A stretch of 7,685 nt of DNA from positions 1 to 7,685 of the forward strand of contig DCKY01000013.1 in NCBI GenBank assembly GCA_002320775.1, given 5' to 3'. The position numbers and the translations under genes are program-made. This document shows, one piece after another, positions 7,141 through 7,685 of the stretch. Each line of letters starts with the position of its first letter. Positions within the stretch are counted from its first letter, which is position 1. This DNA comes from Planctomycetes bacterium UBA1662 (GTDB lineage Bacteria; Planctomycetota; UBA8108). The notes under the pieces were generated by a model that made no database searches, was not told the DNA's origin, and saw only the letters and a list, made by a program, of their open reading frames with translations.

Positions 7141-7685
7141 ATGAAAAATTCAACTCAACGTTCCATCCGTCTCGGGTTCGCCCTCTCTGCCCTCCTGTTT
7201 TGCGCCTTCGGCTGTGAAAGCGTCAAAAACGTCAACTTCAACCTCGGCACCCCCGCGAGTGTACGCGGCGGCAAGGACGCCGCGAAAAGCTCCGGTATGG
7301 GGAAAATCATTCGCCTCGATCCGCGCTTCGACAAGATCGTTCCCAAGGGCGCGGCCATCGAGAAGCTGGCCGGAGGCTTCGCCTGGAGTGAGGGGCCTGT
7401 GTGGCTGCCGAAGGAGGGCGCGGTGCTCTTCTCCGACATTCCCAACAACCGGGTTATGCGCTGGAAAGACGGTGAGGGGCTCAGCGTCTACCTGCGCCCT
7501 GCCGGCTATACCGGAACAGCCGCCCGCGGCGGTGAGACCGGCTCCAACGGGCTGCTCCTCGACCCGGCCGGCAACCTGATCCTCTGCCAGCACGGCGACC
7601 GGCGGGTTTCCCGGCTGAGAAAAAACTGGAGCTTCGAGCCGCTGGCAACCCACTACGATGGCAAACGCCTCAACAGCCCCAACGA
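7141..7685 (+). CDS. SMP-30/gluconolactonase-family lipoprotein, N-terminal part (runs off the right edge)
   Basis: An open frame of 181 full codons runs from ATG 7141 to the edge. The first 24 residues are a signal sequence ending in CAFGC, with A22-F23-G24-C25 as a likely lipobox, so the mature protein is probably a lipoprotein. A low-complexity linker follows. The beta-propeller begins around 65: SEGPVWLP (83-90) carries E84, the family's expected metal ligand, followed by LFSDIPNNRVMRW (96-108), GSNGLLLDPAGN (134-145) and CQHGDRRVSRL (149-159). The visible part ends in NSPN, the start of the family NSPND motif, whose Asn also binds metal. SMP-30/gluconolactonase enzymes hydrolyse sugar lactones with a divalent metal. 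The rest of the propeller, probably 100-200 residues, lies outside. No clear ribosome binding site precedes the ATG (upstream TGGTCGAACT), but the signal sequence makes this start convincing. The substrate is unknown. Confidence 0.9.
   Translation, partial: MKNSTQRSIRLGFALSALLFCAFGCESVKNVNFNLGTPASVRGGKDAAKSSGMGKIIRLDPRFDKIVPKGAAIEKLAGGFAWSEGPVWLPKEGAVLFSDIPNNRVMRWKDGEGLSVYLRPAGYTGTAARGGETGSNGLLLDPAGNLILCQHGDRRVSRLRKNWSFEPLATHYDGKRLNSPN

Overview
The window looks like a piece of a GC-rich Planctomycetota chromosome. A Verrucomicrobiota or Lentisphaerota origin is less likely but possible. The main reason is the leftmost gene. It encodes a secreted protein with the planctomycete-type order PSCyt1 heme domain, DUF1549 (PSCyt2), discoidin-like insert, coiled coil and DUF1553 (PSD1). 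A Tat-exported Gfo/Idh/MocA oxidoreductase, a HEAT-like/VWA secreted protein and a lipoprotein of the SMP-30/gluconolactonase family fit the same lineage. No RNA gene, mobile element, CRISPR array or obvious horizontally acquired block was seen. Codon use is uniformly GC-rich.

Layout: (1) 1-2672, minus strand: the large cytochrome/DUF1549/DUF1553 gene. Its 3' end lies outside the window. (2) 2673-2886: a 214-bp divergent intergenic region with a good sigma70-like promoter for the minus-strand gene. (3) 2887-4191, plus: Tat-signal Gfo/Idh/MocA oxidoreductase. (4) 4192-4294: a 103-bp gap with an extended -10 promoter candidate and a repeated 9-mer. (5) 4295-5614, plus: secreted VWA protein with a helical-repeat N-terminus. 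(6) 5623-6255, plus: compact AlkA/Mag1-type DNA glycosylase, 8 bp downstream and probably co-transcribed. (7) 6330-7088, plus: two-TM DUF218 (YdcF/SanA/ElyC) envelope protein. (8) 7141 to the right edge, plus: N-terminal part of an SMP-30/gluconolactonase-type lipoprotein. No stretch above 300 bases lacks a gene.

How they may work together: most products are predicted to act outside the cytoplasm (heme protein, Tat oxidoreductase, VWA protein, lactonase-like lipoprotein, DUF218 protein). The DNA glycosylase is the only clearly cytoplasmic one. The heme protein, sugar-type oxidoreductase and lactonase-like protein could form an extracytoplasmic sugar oxidation and lactone-opening module, but this is inference from family membership and proximity. 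I found no convincing evidence of a wholly new system. The most worthwhile leads are the two CxxCH motifs and discoidin insert of the large protein, and the possible functional link between the oxidoreductase and the lactonase-like lipoprotein.
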